From positions 13,694 through 77,693 of the forward strand of contig NZ_NBYK01000009.1 in assembly GCF_002197985.1 (NCBI RefSeq): a stretch of DNA of 64,000 nucleotides. Direction: 5' to 3'. Every line of letters begins with the position of its first letter. The stretch's first letter is position 1. Below the pieces are notes generated by a model. It did no database searches. It saw nothing but the letters and a program-made list of their open reading frames with translations, and had not been told where the DNA came from. The DNA is from Halopseudomonas aestusnigri. Its GTDB lineage: Bacteria; Pseudomonadota; Gammaproteobacteria; Pseudomonadales; Pseudomonadaceae. A program made the position numbers and the translations under genes. Positions 25,640-33,576 of this stretch are shown one piece after another.

Positions 25640-26128
25640 ATGCTGCTGTTTCTGGATTTTGACGGTGTTCTGCACCCTGACGCGGTGTATCTGCGCCGAG
25701 GACGAGCTGAGCTGCGTGCAGAGGGGCAGCTGTTTATGTGGGCTCATTACCTGCAGGCGGTCGTCGAGGAGGCTGATGTACAGATCGTACTGTCCACCAG
25801 TTGGGCCAGACACTTGGGATACCAGCGTGCTCGTAAGGCGTTACCTGAACCCGTGTCGCGGTTGGTTGTGGGGGCTACTTGGCATTCGGCAATGAGGAAG
25901 GCGGGCTCTGACCACCGTACCCTCTGGGATCTGCAAACACGGTATGAGCAGATTCAAAGTTATCTCGGCAGGTTGAGAGGGCCGGTCGAGTGGCTGGCGG
26001 TCGATGACGATGACGTTGGGTGGCCTGAGGAGAAACGAAGCCGCCTGATTCATACCGACTCCAACTTGGGGCTGTCCTGTGCTGATGCAAGAGAGCAGCT
26101 CCGCGAGCGCTTGAACCTGAGGTATTGA
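25640..26128 (+). CDS. HAD-like protein (RNA-repair-associated HAD type)
   Basis: 162 residues. MLLFLDFDGVLHPD at the N-terminus is HAD motif I (DxD), IVLSTSWARHLG carries motif II, and WLAVDDDDVGW the acidic motif IV. Size and the LFLDFDGVLHP...STSWR layout match the HAD domain described in Swiss-army-knife RNA-repair proteins, as well as many orphan HADs in mobile DNA. It may be a phosphatase acting on nucleic-acid ends or nucleotides. It lies 40 bases after the hypothetical gene. Confidence 0.8.
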   Translation: MLLFLDFDGVLHPDAVYLRRGRAELRAEGQLFMWAHYLQAVVEEADVQIVLSTSWARHLGYQRARKALPEPVSRLVVGATWHSAMRKAGSDHRTLWDLQTRYEQIQSYLGRLRGPVEWLAVDDDDVGWPEEKRSRLIHTDSNLGLSCADAREQLRERLNLRY

Positions 26129-26206
26129 GTCCCGCTGGCTCTGCGCCTGGACGGTGGCGTTTCCGGGTTGATTGGATCTAGCAAGTTGAGACAGGAGCGT
26201 TCAGTC

Positions 26207-26419
26207 ATGCGAGTTATAGACATTCAACAGGTGATGGCTGAGCTACCGCAGTTGATTGCGCAGGCGGCTGAAGGCAAGTCGTTTGTGATCGCGGTCGAAG
26301 GCACGCCAAAGGTCAAAGTAGTGCCGCTAGGTCCGGAAAATGGGAGCGGCTCCAAACGTATTGGGTTCTTGCGCGGTCAGATTGAGGTTCCGGACGATTT
26401 TGATTCGATGGGGATGTGA
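26207..26419 (+). CDS. Phd/YefM-type antitoxin, slightly short, without toxin
   Basis: 70 residues from ATG 26207. MRVIDIQQVMAELPQLIAQAAEGKSFVIAVEGTPKVKVVPL is the Phd/YefM DNA-binding fold, and IGFLRGQIEVPDDFDSM the start of the toxin-binding tail. The family usually continues for another ten residues and is followed by a PIN-domain (VapC) toxin; here the frame stops early and no toxin gene follows. Probably an orphan or decaying antitoxin. Confidence 0.82.
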   Translation: MRVIDIQQVMAELPQLIAQAAEGKSFVIAVEGTPKVKVVPLGPENGSGSKRIGFLRGQIEVPDDFDSMGM

Positions 26420-26562
26420 ATGGTCGTTAGGCAAGAGAATCCGCTGCAGGTCCTACCGCGGCGTATGCCGTATTCGGGGTCGCGCGTGCCGCATCGTGCA
26501 ACACACTAAAGTCTCGTGCGCTGGATAAGCGGAGTTGCACACGTCTCAAGTGGGAGGGGGCA

Positions 26563-26769
26563 ATGAGGGGCACAGCTATGGAGCAGGATGAATCAGCTAA
26601 TGACGTTCTGTGCGACGTCTGCGGCGATAGCACGCGAGTTGAAGGGTATGGATTACAGTTCGGCACCCTTTGCGCCAGTTGGGGTTACGGTTCGACCCAT
26701 GATGGTGAATTTCATGTTCAGCGATGCGGATCAAGACCTGAGTGGTTTTGGACGCGTTGCTCGGGATGA
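26563..26769 (+). CDS. Small CxxC (zinc-ribbon-like) protein, possibly frameshifted
   Basis: 68 residues with GGGAGGGGG before the ATG. DVLCDVCGDSTRVEGYGLQFGTLCASWGYGSTHDGEFHVQRC has a CxxC pair and a single later Cys, like small zinc-ribbon proteins common in pseudomonads. The expected second CxxC is absent and the tail (PEWFWTRCSG) looks out of frame, so a frameshift near 26720 is likely. Confidence 0.55.
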   Translation: MRGTAMEQDESANDVLCDVCGDSTRVEGYGLQFGTLCASWGYGSTHDGEFHVQRCGSRPEWFWTRCSG

Positions 26770-26940
26770 TTTTTTCAACGATAGGGCATAGGAGGAAGTC
26801 TATGGTGGAGCCGTTTCCTCTGGGAGCTTGAGCACAGCGAGGCGAGAAGGTGGAGCATCTCCGTGGCTACTTGCTGGGCGAGAGTCTTGTCTTTCGGATA
26901 TTTTGGCTGTTTTGATTATGCCCTTTGCAGTGAGGCTTTC

Positions 26941-27405
26941 ATGATCACACTCTCCCGCGTCCACTCCTTTCCGACGACCGAAGAAGTTGCCATCGCACGT
27001 GAGAGCAGCCGGATGCTGTCCGCCTTTTTGCAGACACGCTCGGAAAGTCAGCGGATTGATATCTTTGATGATAACGGTGCCTCCCATCCGGTTCTTGTCC
27101 CGGTCTCGGCGCTGCGGTTGCTCATCAATATCCTGTCCGAAACCGGCAAGGGCTGTGCGGTCTGTGTCACCCCAATCCATGCAGATCTGACGACTCAGGA
27201 GGCAGCTGGCTTGCTCAGCATCTCGCGACCGTTCCTAGCGCAGTTGCTGGAGCGCGGTGATATCCCGTTCCACACGGCCGGCACGCACCGTCGCGTCCGG
27301 TACAAGGACGTGATTGCCTATAAGGAGCGCCGTGACGCGGAGGGGCGCGAGGCGCTCGATGCGCTGGCCGAGCAGGCCCAGGCGCTTAAGATCGGGTATG
27401 AATAA
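26941..27405 (+). CDS. Excisionase-type HTH protein (antitoxin-like)
   Basis: 154 residues. An N-terminal domain of about 85 residues is followed by a MerR-like/excisionase helix-turn-helix: LTTQEAAGLLSISRPFLAQLLERGDIPFHTAGTHRRVRYKDVIAYKERRDA. Proteins of this build normally precede a PIN-domain toxin as its antitoxin. Here the frame after it holds no PIN gene; kptA is next, 196 bases on. It could be an orphan antitoxin or a regulator of kptA. Confidence 0.8.
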   Translation: MITLSRVHSFPTTEEVAIARESSRMLSAFLQTRSESQRIDIFDDNGASHPVLVPVSALRLLINILSETGKGCAVCVTPIHADLTTQEAAGLLSISRPFLAQLLERGDIPFHTAGTHRRVRYKDVIAYKERRDAEGREALDALAEQAQALKIGYE

Positions 27406-27601
27406 ATTCGCCGCTACGCGTGTTTCTTCAGGTTGCTGGCGGGTAGCGGTATCTATTTCAAAATTTGGTTCGAGGTCGTATGCCCCTGACAGTGATCAAC
27501 TGTCAAGGGCATACCGTATCAGCACAAACCATGAACTCCGGCTTCGCCTCAGCTTATGTTTTCAGCAGAGCTTGGCGTTGAACGGCTCGGAAGGTGAAGT
27601 G

Positions 27602-28150
27602 ATGGTAAACAAGGTTTCCGCAAGCAAGTTTCTCAGCCTACTGCTCCGTCACAAACCGGAGGAGGTCGGCCTCGTGCTAGATCCAGACGGCTGGGCGGAG
27701 ATTGATCAAATAGTCGAGCGCACCTCGTCAGGCAAAATTCCGCTCACCCGGTCACTTATCGAAGAACTCACTCGCACCAGCGAGAAGCAACGATTCAAGA
27801 TCAGTGAAGATGGCACAAAAATCAGAGCCAATCAGGGGCATTCGGTCAAAGTAGAGCTAGGTCTGGTCGCCGCCGTGCCGCCGGAGGTTTTGTATCACGG
27901 CACGGCCACCCGCTTTCTGGAATCAATACTGGCTGAGGGGCTGAAGTCAGGAAACAGAAACCATGTCCACTTATCGCGAGATTCCGAAACCGCCGTAAGA
28001 GTGGGCCAACGTCACGGAAAACCTGTGGTCTTAGAGGTACTGTCCGGAAGAATGCACAGGGAGGGAGCGAGCTTCTTTCTGTCTGATAATGGTGTTTGGC
28101 TCACAGAGTCTGTGCAGGCAAAGTTCCTTGCTCTGCTCGTTCAGAGCTAA
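27602..28150 (+). CDS. kptA: RNA 2'-phosphotransferase (Tpt1/KptA)
   Basis: 182 residues from ATG 27602 (GTG 27599 also possible). Tpt1 uses NAD+ to remove an internal RNA 2'-phosphate, releasing ADP-ribose 1'',2''-cyclic phosphate. All four catalytic positions known from bacterial Tpt1 are present: LLLRHKP (Arg16-His17), EKQRFKIS (Arg64) and SGNRNHVHLS (Arg119), with the NAD-binding LYHGTATRFLESILAEGL. The longer frame upstream (from 27314) is not conserved. It is convergent with the CBASS effector gene. Bacteria lack the classical 2'-phosphate-forming tRNA splicing, so the role may be RNA repair or nucleic-acid ADP-ribosylation. Confidence 0.93.
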   Translation: MVNKVSASKFLSLLLRHKPEEVGLVLDPDGWAEIDQIVERTSSGKIPLTRSLIEELTRTSEKQRFKISEDGTKIRANQGHSVKVELGLVAAVPPEVLYHGTATRFLESILAEGLKSGNRNHVHLSRDSETAVRVGQRHGKPVVLEVLSGRMHREGASFFLSDNGVWLTESVQAKFLALLVQS

Positions 28151-28237
28151 TCAAACCGGGCAAGAAATTGCATCGCCGTCCAACTGGGGCGTAGGACCTC
28201 GCGCGATATCTGAATCGCCGTTGGTTTTGTAGACACC

Positions 28238-28303
28238 AGATGACCGCTTATGGCCGGTAGGCGCCTGTCGCAACTGGCAGGATCCGGCCAAAAGCGGTCA
28301 TCT
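28238..28303. repeat. Imperfect palindrome between convergent kptA and CBASS effector
   Basis: Arms GATGACCGCTTATGGCCGG and CCGGCCAAAAGCGGTCATC are inverted across about 26 bases. Similar half-sites occur at 11983-12000 (after arsJ) and near 34329-34347 (after the exonuclease gene). It may be a bidirectional terminator or a pseudomonad intergenic repeat. Confidence 0.65.
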
Positions 28304-28364
28304 TGCGCCTTCAAAAATCCCTAGCGATCCAATGAATGTTGGCTGCTTACACAAGAGCCAGTTA

Positions 28365-29888
28365 TCAAGTAGATATTCGGCTCCACCCGTGTGTGGCGTA
28401 ATCAAGGGTCACAATGGCTGCAGCCTCGGACGCTACCCTGTGGAAGGTATTGTCCTTAGTCGTGTCTCCGTAATCGCTGATTCCTCGGACGACCAAGACG
28501 GGCACGTTCTGCTTTTCGCATGCATCGAATACTCCATAGGCCTCCATCTCAGCTACCAGTGCTTTTTCATGAATACTTTGGAAGCTTTCGAAAACTTCTG
28601 GATCACGAATGAGCAATTCGCCTGAGGCGACTGTTGCCGGCGACACCATGAGCTTCGCTGCAACTTCCCCAGCCTGGGACTCTACCGGGATCGCGAAGCC
28701 CAGCTTCTCGGCGCGCTCTTGCAGGCGGTCAGGTAACGATGCGGTTGCAAAATAAGCATTGAGATCTTGCTGGGTGGAAAGTCTTGGACGTTGCATCTCT
28801 GGCCGAAGCGCAATCTGGCCCCCGGCGTGTGCTGCCCCACCTTCGTAGTACACGACGCGTTCGGACAGAATGACTTCGCCGAGGCTGAGCTTTTTACGAC
28901 GTCCGCCCGCGATCCCCATCATCAGCACCTTCTGGGGGTTCAGCTCTGACAACAGAAGGGTAGTGACGGTGCTTGCGTTGACGTTGCCAGCGTTGCCAAG
29001 AGAGGCAACGACACATGATAGAGGGCCGTCCGCTCGCTGGATGGTTACGGGCCAGAAATGAATGCCATTCTTGGAGTAGCGTGCAGGTACATCCTCGCCA
29101 ATACCGAATACTTTCTTCGCGGCGGCGAGCTCAATGGGGATAGCCGTGATGACTAGGAGATCTGGAGAGCGTGCCTGCTCCTTGGCCTCGATTTCTGCCT
29201 GGAAAAGTCCAACTGAAAGGTCTGCCAGCTTGTCTGGGCTGTACAGAGGCTCCTGTAGGGACATGCTGTCCAGGCGTCCCTTAACCTGCTCGCCGGTGAA
29301 GAAGAACATCGCGGAAGGATCCTTGAAGAAATTGGCGCGAAGGCCTAGCGCCCCCTCGCCATCTTCGCTGAAGCCCCCAAGCTGCAGGTCAAACGGCAGA
29401 ACCGGAAGCTGACGCTTGCGAAGTTTGCGAGCTCGGTCGGATACGCCCTTGCCACCGCCTAGGGCAATCATTGCCGTGGCCACCTCAACTTGCTCATCAC
29501 CAATGTTCCCGCCAGTGACCAGGTCGTCTTCGATGTAGACGATTTGTGCATAGTTCTCGGCGGCAAGACGGCGGATCAATGTCCGTTGTTCAAGGGTCAT
29601 TTTTTCCCGCATGGCCAGCTGCGAGGTGACGATCTTTAACTGATGAGCTGGGGCGTACTCAGCCAACAGCTTCTCAGCCTCGTAGGCCACCGTCCAGTCG
29701 AAGGTCAATGCATCGCCGCTTTCATTGACTGGCTGACCTGCTAGGTAGACAACGAGTCCGCCCTGAGCCGCCAAGACGCTCTTGGTTAACGCACGAGTGA
29801 AGTCGTGCGCGAGATCGATCGAGGCCTTCTCTGTCTTCTTGGAGATGCTGCCCGCAATCAGAATGAATTCATTTTCAAGCTTTGCCAT
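28365..29888 (-). CDS. CBASS effector: SLOG-like domain fused to nucleoside phosphorylase domain
   Basis: 507 residues. Residues 1-200 look like a SLOG/TIR-like Rossmann sensor (FILIAGSIS, GGLVVYLAGQP, IALGGGKGV near 141-149). Residues 243-500 are a purine/uridine phosphorylase-type nucleosidase: LLVITAIPIEL, MMGIAGG (323-329), VAEMEAYGVFDA (Glu449) and VRGISDYGD (Asp472). In MTA/SAH nucleosidases the last two blocks bind ribose and protonate the base. Phosphorylase/nucleosidase effectors have been listed in CBASS surveys. The SLOG part would sense the cyclic nucleotide and the second domain deplete a nucleotide or nucleoside pool. It lies 52 bases behind capW, in the same operon. Confidence 0.85.
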   Translation of the reverse strand: MAKLENEFILIAGSISKKTEKASIDLAHDFTRALTKSVLAAQGGLVVYLAGQPVNESGDALTFDWTVAYEAEKLLAEYAPAHQLKIVTSQLAMREKMTLEQRTLIRRLAAENYAQIVYIEDDLVTGGNIGDEQVEVATAMIALGGGKGVSDRARKLRKRQLPVLPFDLQLGGFSEDGEGALGLRANFFKDPSAMFFFTGEQVKGRLDSMSLQEPLYSPDKLADLSVGLFQAEIEAKEQARSPDLLVITAIPIELAAAKKVFGIGEDVPARYSKNGIHFWPVTIQRADGPLSCVVASLGNAGNVNASTVTTLLLSELNPQKVLMMGIAGGRRKKLSLGEVILSERVVYYEGGAAHAGGQIALRPEMQRPRLSTQQDLNAYFATASLPDRLQERAEKLGFAIPVESQAGEVAAKLMVSPATVASGELLIRDPEVFESFQSIHEKALVAEMEAYGVFDACEKQNVPVLVVRGISDYGDTTKDNTFHRVASEAAAIVTLDYATHGWSRIST

Positions 29889-29940
29889 CGTGACAATTCC
29901 GGTAGCTGAGGTGTTGAGTATTGGCTGATTTCTCTAGGGG

Positions 29941-30840
29941 TTAATACTGGAACAGCGCCTTGATCTCATTCTTGTTCTTGAGTGCGAGCTGGATGACTTC
30001 GGGCCTCTGGTCAGCCTGATCGTCATTCAGGTTGAGCTGGAACAGGAGATACACGAGGAGGGCTTGCCGGCATTTGACGTGCATCTCACCGTTCTCCATC
30101 AGAAAGTCGGCCTCGATCAAATTGCGCTGGGAGGGTGTGAGGCCCGGATGAGGAATGAGAACAACGTCCACAATCGTGTGCCAGGCGTAGTCCTCATCAG
30201 CTCGGTCGCGATCTTGACCACCATATTTGCAGTGCTTGATACGGGTTAGAGAAAAGTCCCGGAAGTCCTTACGTTTGTGGCAGTAGGCCCGGACGTGCCA
30301 GCGGTTCCCGTCATGCACCAACGCGTGGGGAGACAGCCGCCGCTCCCCACCTTCAGGGTCGTTCATGGATTGGTAGAAGACCTCGACATATTCCTTCTCG
30401 CGAATCGCGCGGAGGATTTCCCCAACGATGTCCGCGTTCAGGCGACGGCCCAGCTTGGGTACAGCAGCGACAGGGGATTGCCAGTTCAGGAAACTGCCAT
30501 AAGGAACCTCTGACTGCACGGCGACGCGAAGCAGATCTTCTAGGTACCGCTCAACTGCGCTAGAGGGGAAGACAGCCTTAAACGAATCGGTCGCTCGGTA
30601 GACCCTGGCCCGGGTGTCGTATTCAAGGTTGCTTTCGGCGAGTTTTGTGTACTCGGTGATATCCAATGACGCCTGGGGTACAGAGATTCCGAAGAATTCA
30701 GTGAGGCTGCTTCGGTTGATCTGACCATCCCACCGCAGTCGATAGTCGATGAATTCCAACCGACGTTCCTGGCCCCAACGCGCACCTTGCCGTCCCTTGC
30801 TGGTGGGTTGGTCGTCTGTGGGTTTGGACTCGTTTGTCAT
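29941..30840 (-). CDS. capW: CapW-like WYL-domain repressor of CBASS
   Basis: 299 residues. An N-terminal winged helix (about 24-85), a WYL domain (about 135-205, with LSPHALVHDGNRWHVRAYCH and DFSLTRI) and a C-terminal WCX-like extension follow the order described for CapW, the DNA-damage-linked repressor of type III CBASS operons. The gene is divergent from the CD-NTase operon and upstream of the effector gene; palindromic half-sites lie just before its start. It is probably an autorepressor that holds both transcripts low until stress or infection. Confidence 0.9.
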   Translation of the reverse strand: MTNESKPTDDQPTSKGRQGARWGQERRLEFIDYRLRWDGQINRSSLTEFFGISVPQASLDITEYTKLAESNLEYDTRARVYRATDSFKAVFPSSAVERYLEDLLRVAVQSEVPYGSFLNWQSPVAAVPKLGRRLNADIVGEILRAIREKEYVEVFYQSMNDPEGGERRLSPHALVHDGNRWHVRAYCHKRKDFRDFSLTRIKHCKYGGQDRDRADEDYAWHTIVDVVLIPHPGLTPSQRNLIEADFLMENGEMHVKCRQALLVYLLFQLNLNDDQADQRPEVIQLALKNKNEIKALFQY

Positions 30841-30855
30841 GATCGAACCTCGATA

Positions 30856-30907
30856 GCGTATAAAAACTAGACTGCATCTAAAAAATATGCGTATAGTAAT
30901 GATACGC
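30856..30907. promoter_or_regulatory. Candidate CapW operator
   Basis: GCGTAT (30889-30894) and ATACGC (30902-30907) form an inverted repeat with a 7-base spacer, and another GCGTAT lies at 30856-30861. They sit 15 to 70 bases before the capW start in the divergent promoter region of 259 bases, which suits an autoregulated repressor that also controls the CBASS operon. Confidence 0.65.
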
Positions 30908-31099
30908 TAGCAAACAGCCGATCGCAATTTCCCGGACGGATTCTTTAGATGGTTCGGAGAGGGTTGAAGTGCAGCGAAACGTAAAGGTGATTCGGGCCTA
31001 GTGATCGAGCCGCCGCGCCATCTCATCGCTCGGCATGTGATGTAGCTGCTGGTAGGGATGCTTTGCTACTAACACAATATTTTTAGGAGGGGATGGCCA

Positions 31100-32044
31100 A
31101 TGCCACTCACCAACACTCAGATCAAGTATTACGACAGTAATGTGCTGCGCCTTCCGAAGGACAAACGGGAGACCTACAACGCCCAAGTCGACCGGCTGAT
31201 TGCAGCGCTGAAGGACAGCCTGAAGAAGCAGGACAAAATCACCATCAAGAAGGTGGTAAAGGCCGGCTCTTTTGCCAAGCACACCATCCTGCGCCCCAAC
31301 GCTCAAAACCCTGCTGACATAGACGTGGTTTTCTACATCAGCGGCCAGAAGGTGGATGAAGAGACCTTTGCGACCCTTAGCCAGAAAATCTACGACGCGC
31401 TGGTCAAGCTGTACCCGAACAAGTCTGTCGAAGACTTCGAAATCCAGCGCAAGGCAGCTAAGGTCACCTTCGTAGGTACCGGGCTGGAGGTCGACATTGT
31501 TCCGGTCATCGAGAACCCGAACAAGGAAGGCTACGGCTGGCAGTTTGACCGTATTGATGGCTCGAAGACTGAAACCTGCGCTCCGTGCCAAGTGAAGTTC
31601 ATGAAGGATCGCAAAGATGAAGATCCGGACTTCCGTACCTTGGTGCGGATGGCCAAGCGGTGGCGTACCTGGAAAGAGGTACCTCTCAAGTCCTTCCACA
31701 TCGAACTCATCATGGCTCATGTGCTTGAAGTGAACGGAAAGGAAGGATCGCTAGAGAAGCGTTTCCGTGACTTCCTCCTCTACATCGCTGAGTCGGGGCT
31801 CAAGGAAGTCATCAAGTTCCCAGAGAACGGCAATGTGCCCGAATTCTCCGATACGGTCGTGATCATTGATCCGGTCTGTGACACCAACAACGTCGCCAGT
31901 CGCATCACCGCGGACGAGTGCAAAGAGATCGTCCAGCTCGCAGAAGAGTCCTGGGAAACCGCTCATTTCGCATCGGTGGAAGATGACTTCAATCTCTGGA
32001 AAGAACTGTTCGGCAAGGGCTTCAAAGTCGAGGATGCAGCATGA
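31100..32044 (+). CDS. CBASS cyclic-oligonucleotide synthase (CD-NTase)
   Basis: 314 residues, start after AGGAGGGG. The polymerase-beta-like active site is complete: GSF at 56-58 and PADIDVVFYI with Asp73 and Asp75, plus Asp132 in GLEVDIVPV. AKVTFVGTG and KRWRTWKEVPLKSFHIELIMAHV are typical of the CdnC/CdnD-like group paired with HORMA regulators. Upon phage sensing it should make a cyclic oligonucleotide that switches on the effector. It overlaps the HORMA gene by 4 bases (ATGA). Clade assignment is by resemblance only. Confidence 0.93.
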   Translation: MPLTNTQIKYYDSNVLRLPKDKRETYNAQVDRLIAALKDSLKKQDKITIKKVVKAGSFAKHTILRPNAQNPADIDVVFYISGQKVDEETFATLSQKIYDALVKLYPNKSVEDFEIQRKAAKVTFVGTGLEVDIVPVIENPNKEGYGWQFDRIDGSKTETCAPCQVKFMKDRKDEDPDFRTLVRMAKRWRTWKEVPLKSFHIELIMAHVLEVNGKEGSLEKRFRDFLLYIAESGLKEVIKFPENGNVPEFSDTVVIIDPVCDTNNVASRITADECKEIVQLAEESWETAHFASVEDDFNLWKELFGKGFKVEDAA

Positions 32045-32532
32045 CCTACAGCGCTACGCAAACGACAACGTACACCACCACTGACATTGAGTCAGTCGTT
32101 CGCCGGATTACTGCCGACCTCTTGATGATCGCCTCTAGTAGCGAAGCAGTGACTGAAGCCAAGGCCAAGGAATGGGCCTACGACATCGAGCTGCTGGCCA
32201 AAAACGGGTATCTGAAGTTCGCAGATCTTACCCTGCTGAGCAATGGGGTCGAACAGAAGGCGACACGGTACTACGTGAACGAGTCCGGCGCCCTGGCCAA
32301 CCAGCGTCCTGGTGATGCTCGCTGGCCCAAAGTGTCGAACCCGCACCTGCGGATCGTTCTGTCCTACAACGACAGCTATACCCAGCAAGCTCGGGACAAA
32401 ATGGCTGGCAAGTTGAAAATCAACTGGACGACCTCTTACGACGACATCAGCCACTCCCAGCTCACTCAGAGAGGTGGTCGCGAATACTCCAGCAACGGCT
32501 ATGGCATGGAACGAAAGGACTACACCCGATGA
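32041..32532 (+). CDS. cap7: CBASS HORMA-domain activator (Cap7)
   Basis: 163 residues starting within the CD-NTase stop (ATGA). The segment TTTDIESVVRRITADLLMIASS followed by WAYDIELLAKNGYL fits the first HORMA helices of bacterial Cap7 proteins. The tail (REYSSNGYGMERKDYTR) could be the flexible safety-belt or closure peptide. HORMA proteins of this class bind a target peptide and then activate the synthase. Identification rests largely on its position between CD-NTase and a TRIP13-like ATPase; sequence similarity in this family is low. It overlaps cap6 by 4 bases. Confidence 0.85.
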   Translation: MTYSATQTTTYTTTDIESVVRRITADLLMIASSSEAVTEAKAKEWAYDIELLAKNGYLKFADLTLLSNGVEQKATRYYVNESGALANQRPGDARWPKVSNPHLRIVLSYNDSYTQQARDKMAGKLKINWTTSYDDISHSQLTQRGGREYSSNGYGMERKDYTR

Positions 32533-33425
32533 GCAACAACAGCGTATTTGACTCTGCAATTGAATTGCCGGAAGCCCAGCTGACTGAGCGCGAGAAGGTG
32601 TTGCTTGGCTTCAGCGGCCGCTACGAGCGCGTGAAAAACCAGCTTCAGTTGCTGCTGAACCAGGGCCAGTTGTCCGAGTGGAGCAAGGTGCACCATAGAA
32701 GCGTGCTACCGATCTGCAATCTAGTTGCCGACCAGTATCCTCTTGTGATTTTCCACGGGGACGTCGGCACCGGAAAAACTGCGACAGCGGAGTGCATCGC
32801 TAACCGCATCGTACGTGATTCTCGCGCTGAAGATTCGGTGTTGTTCAAGCTGAGTAACCGAGTTCGCGGCTCCGGCAAGGTCGGCGAAATGGGCACGCTT
32901 TTGACCCAGGCATTTGCGGAGGTTGCCGAAGCTGCCGGCAAAAAGCGCCGGGCGATTCTCATCATCGACGAGGGTGACTCTATCGCAGCCTCCCGTTCGC
33001 AGAGCCAGAGCCACCACGAGGATAAAGTGGCTGTGAACACGCTGATCCAAGGCGTGGATGAGTTGCGCAAATATGGCGGACGGATCGTTGTGATCTTATG
33101 CACCAACCGTCTTTCCGTACTTGACGCAGCTCTGCGCCGTCGTGCTGCCATCGTTGAAGAGTTCACCCGTCCAGATGCTGCTGAGCGCAAAGAGCTGTTC
33201 AGCATGGATCTGGCAGGTATGGAGCTCACGGAGAAGCAACTAACTGACTTGGCAACCGTCACTGGTGAGAGTAATGGGCAGCCAGCATGGACTTACTCCG
33301 ATATTCGGACTCGCCTGTACCCAACGGCGATGGCCAAAGCCTTTCCGAATCGTCCGCTGAGCTTCAAAGATCTGACCGATTCAATACTGGAGATGAAGCC
33401 ATCACCGGTTATGGAAGATAAGTAA
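32529..33425 (+). CDS. cap6: CBASS TRIP13-like AAA+ ATPase (Cap6)
   Basis: 298 residues. AAA+ motifs are clear: Walker A GDVGTGKTA (77-85), Walker B AILIIDEGDS (142-151), sensor-1 VVILCTNR (187-194) and ALRRRAAIVEEF (201-212) with arginine-finger candidates. Cap6 proteins remodel the closed HORMA protein, switching off the synthase when no threat is present. Translationally coupled to cap7 (ATGA). Lengths and gene order are standard for type III CBASS. Confidence 0.95.
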   Translation: MSNNSVFDSAIELPEAQLTEREKVLLGFSGRYERVKNQLQLLLNQGQLSEWSKVHHRSVLPICNLVADQYPLVIFHGDVGTGKTATAECIANRIVRDSRAEDSVLFKLSNRVRGSGKVGEMGTLLTQAFAEVAEAAGKKRRAILIIDEGDSIAASRSQSQSHHEDKVAVNTLIQGVDELRKYGGRIVVILCTNRLSVLDAALRRRAAIVEEFTRPDAAERKELFSMDLAGMELTEKQLTDLATVTGESNGQPAWTYSDIRTRLYPTAMAKAFPNRPLSFKDLTDSILEMKPSPVMEDK

Positions 33426-33576
33426 ATATTCTGGTCGTGTGGTTGGGCTTTCTGGCGACGCCTCGAGTTGACCTGCAGTCCTCTTTACCTAGTACATGAT
33501 GATCTTTCCCGCTGTTGTGGTGACTGGTTCTGAAGACTGCTGTTGCCATGCGGAAATCAGCTAAAACGGAGTATTT

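Noticed and set aside
27314-27601. N-terminal extension of KptA
   Set aside because: Overlaps the HTH gene, carries no conserved sequence, and the Tpt1 catalytic numbering fits the ATG at 27602.
23819-28150. Integron cassette array for the small-gene run
   Set aside because: I looked for attC-type sites in the gaps; only isolated GTTAGGC-like words were seen, with no paired core sites and no integron integrase.
31100-33425. NucC-type nuclease as effector of the CBASS operon
   Set aside because: No nuclease gene of that kind lies in the operon; the only effector candidate is the SLOG-phosphorylase protein, and the exonuclease is a DEDDh enzyme, not NucC-like.
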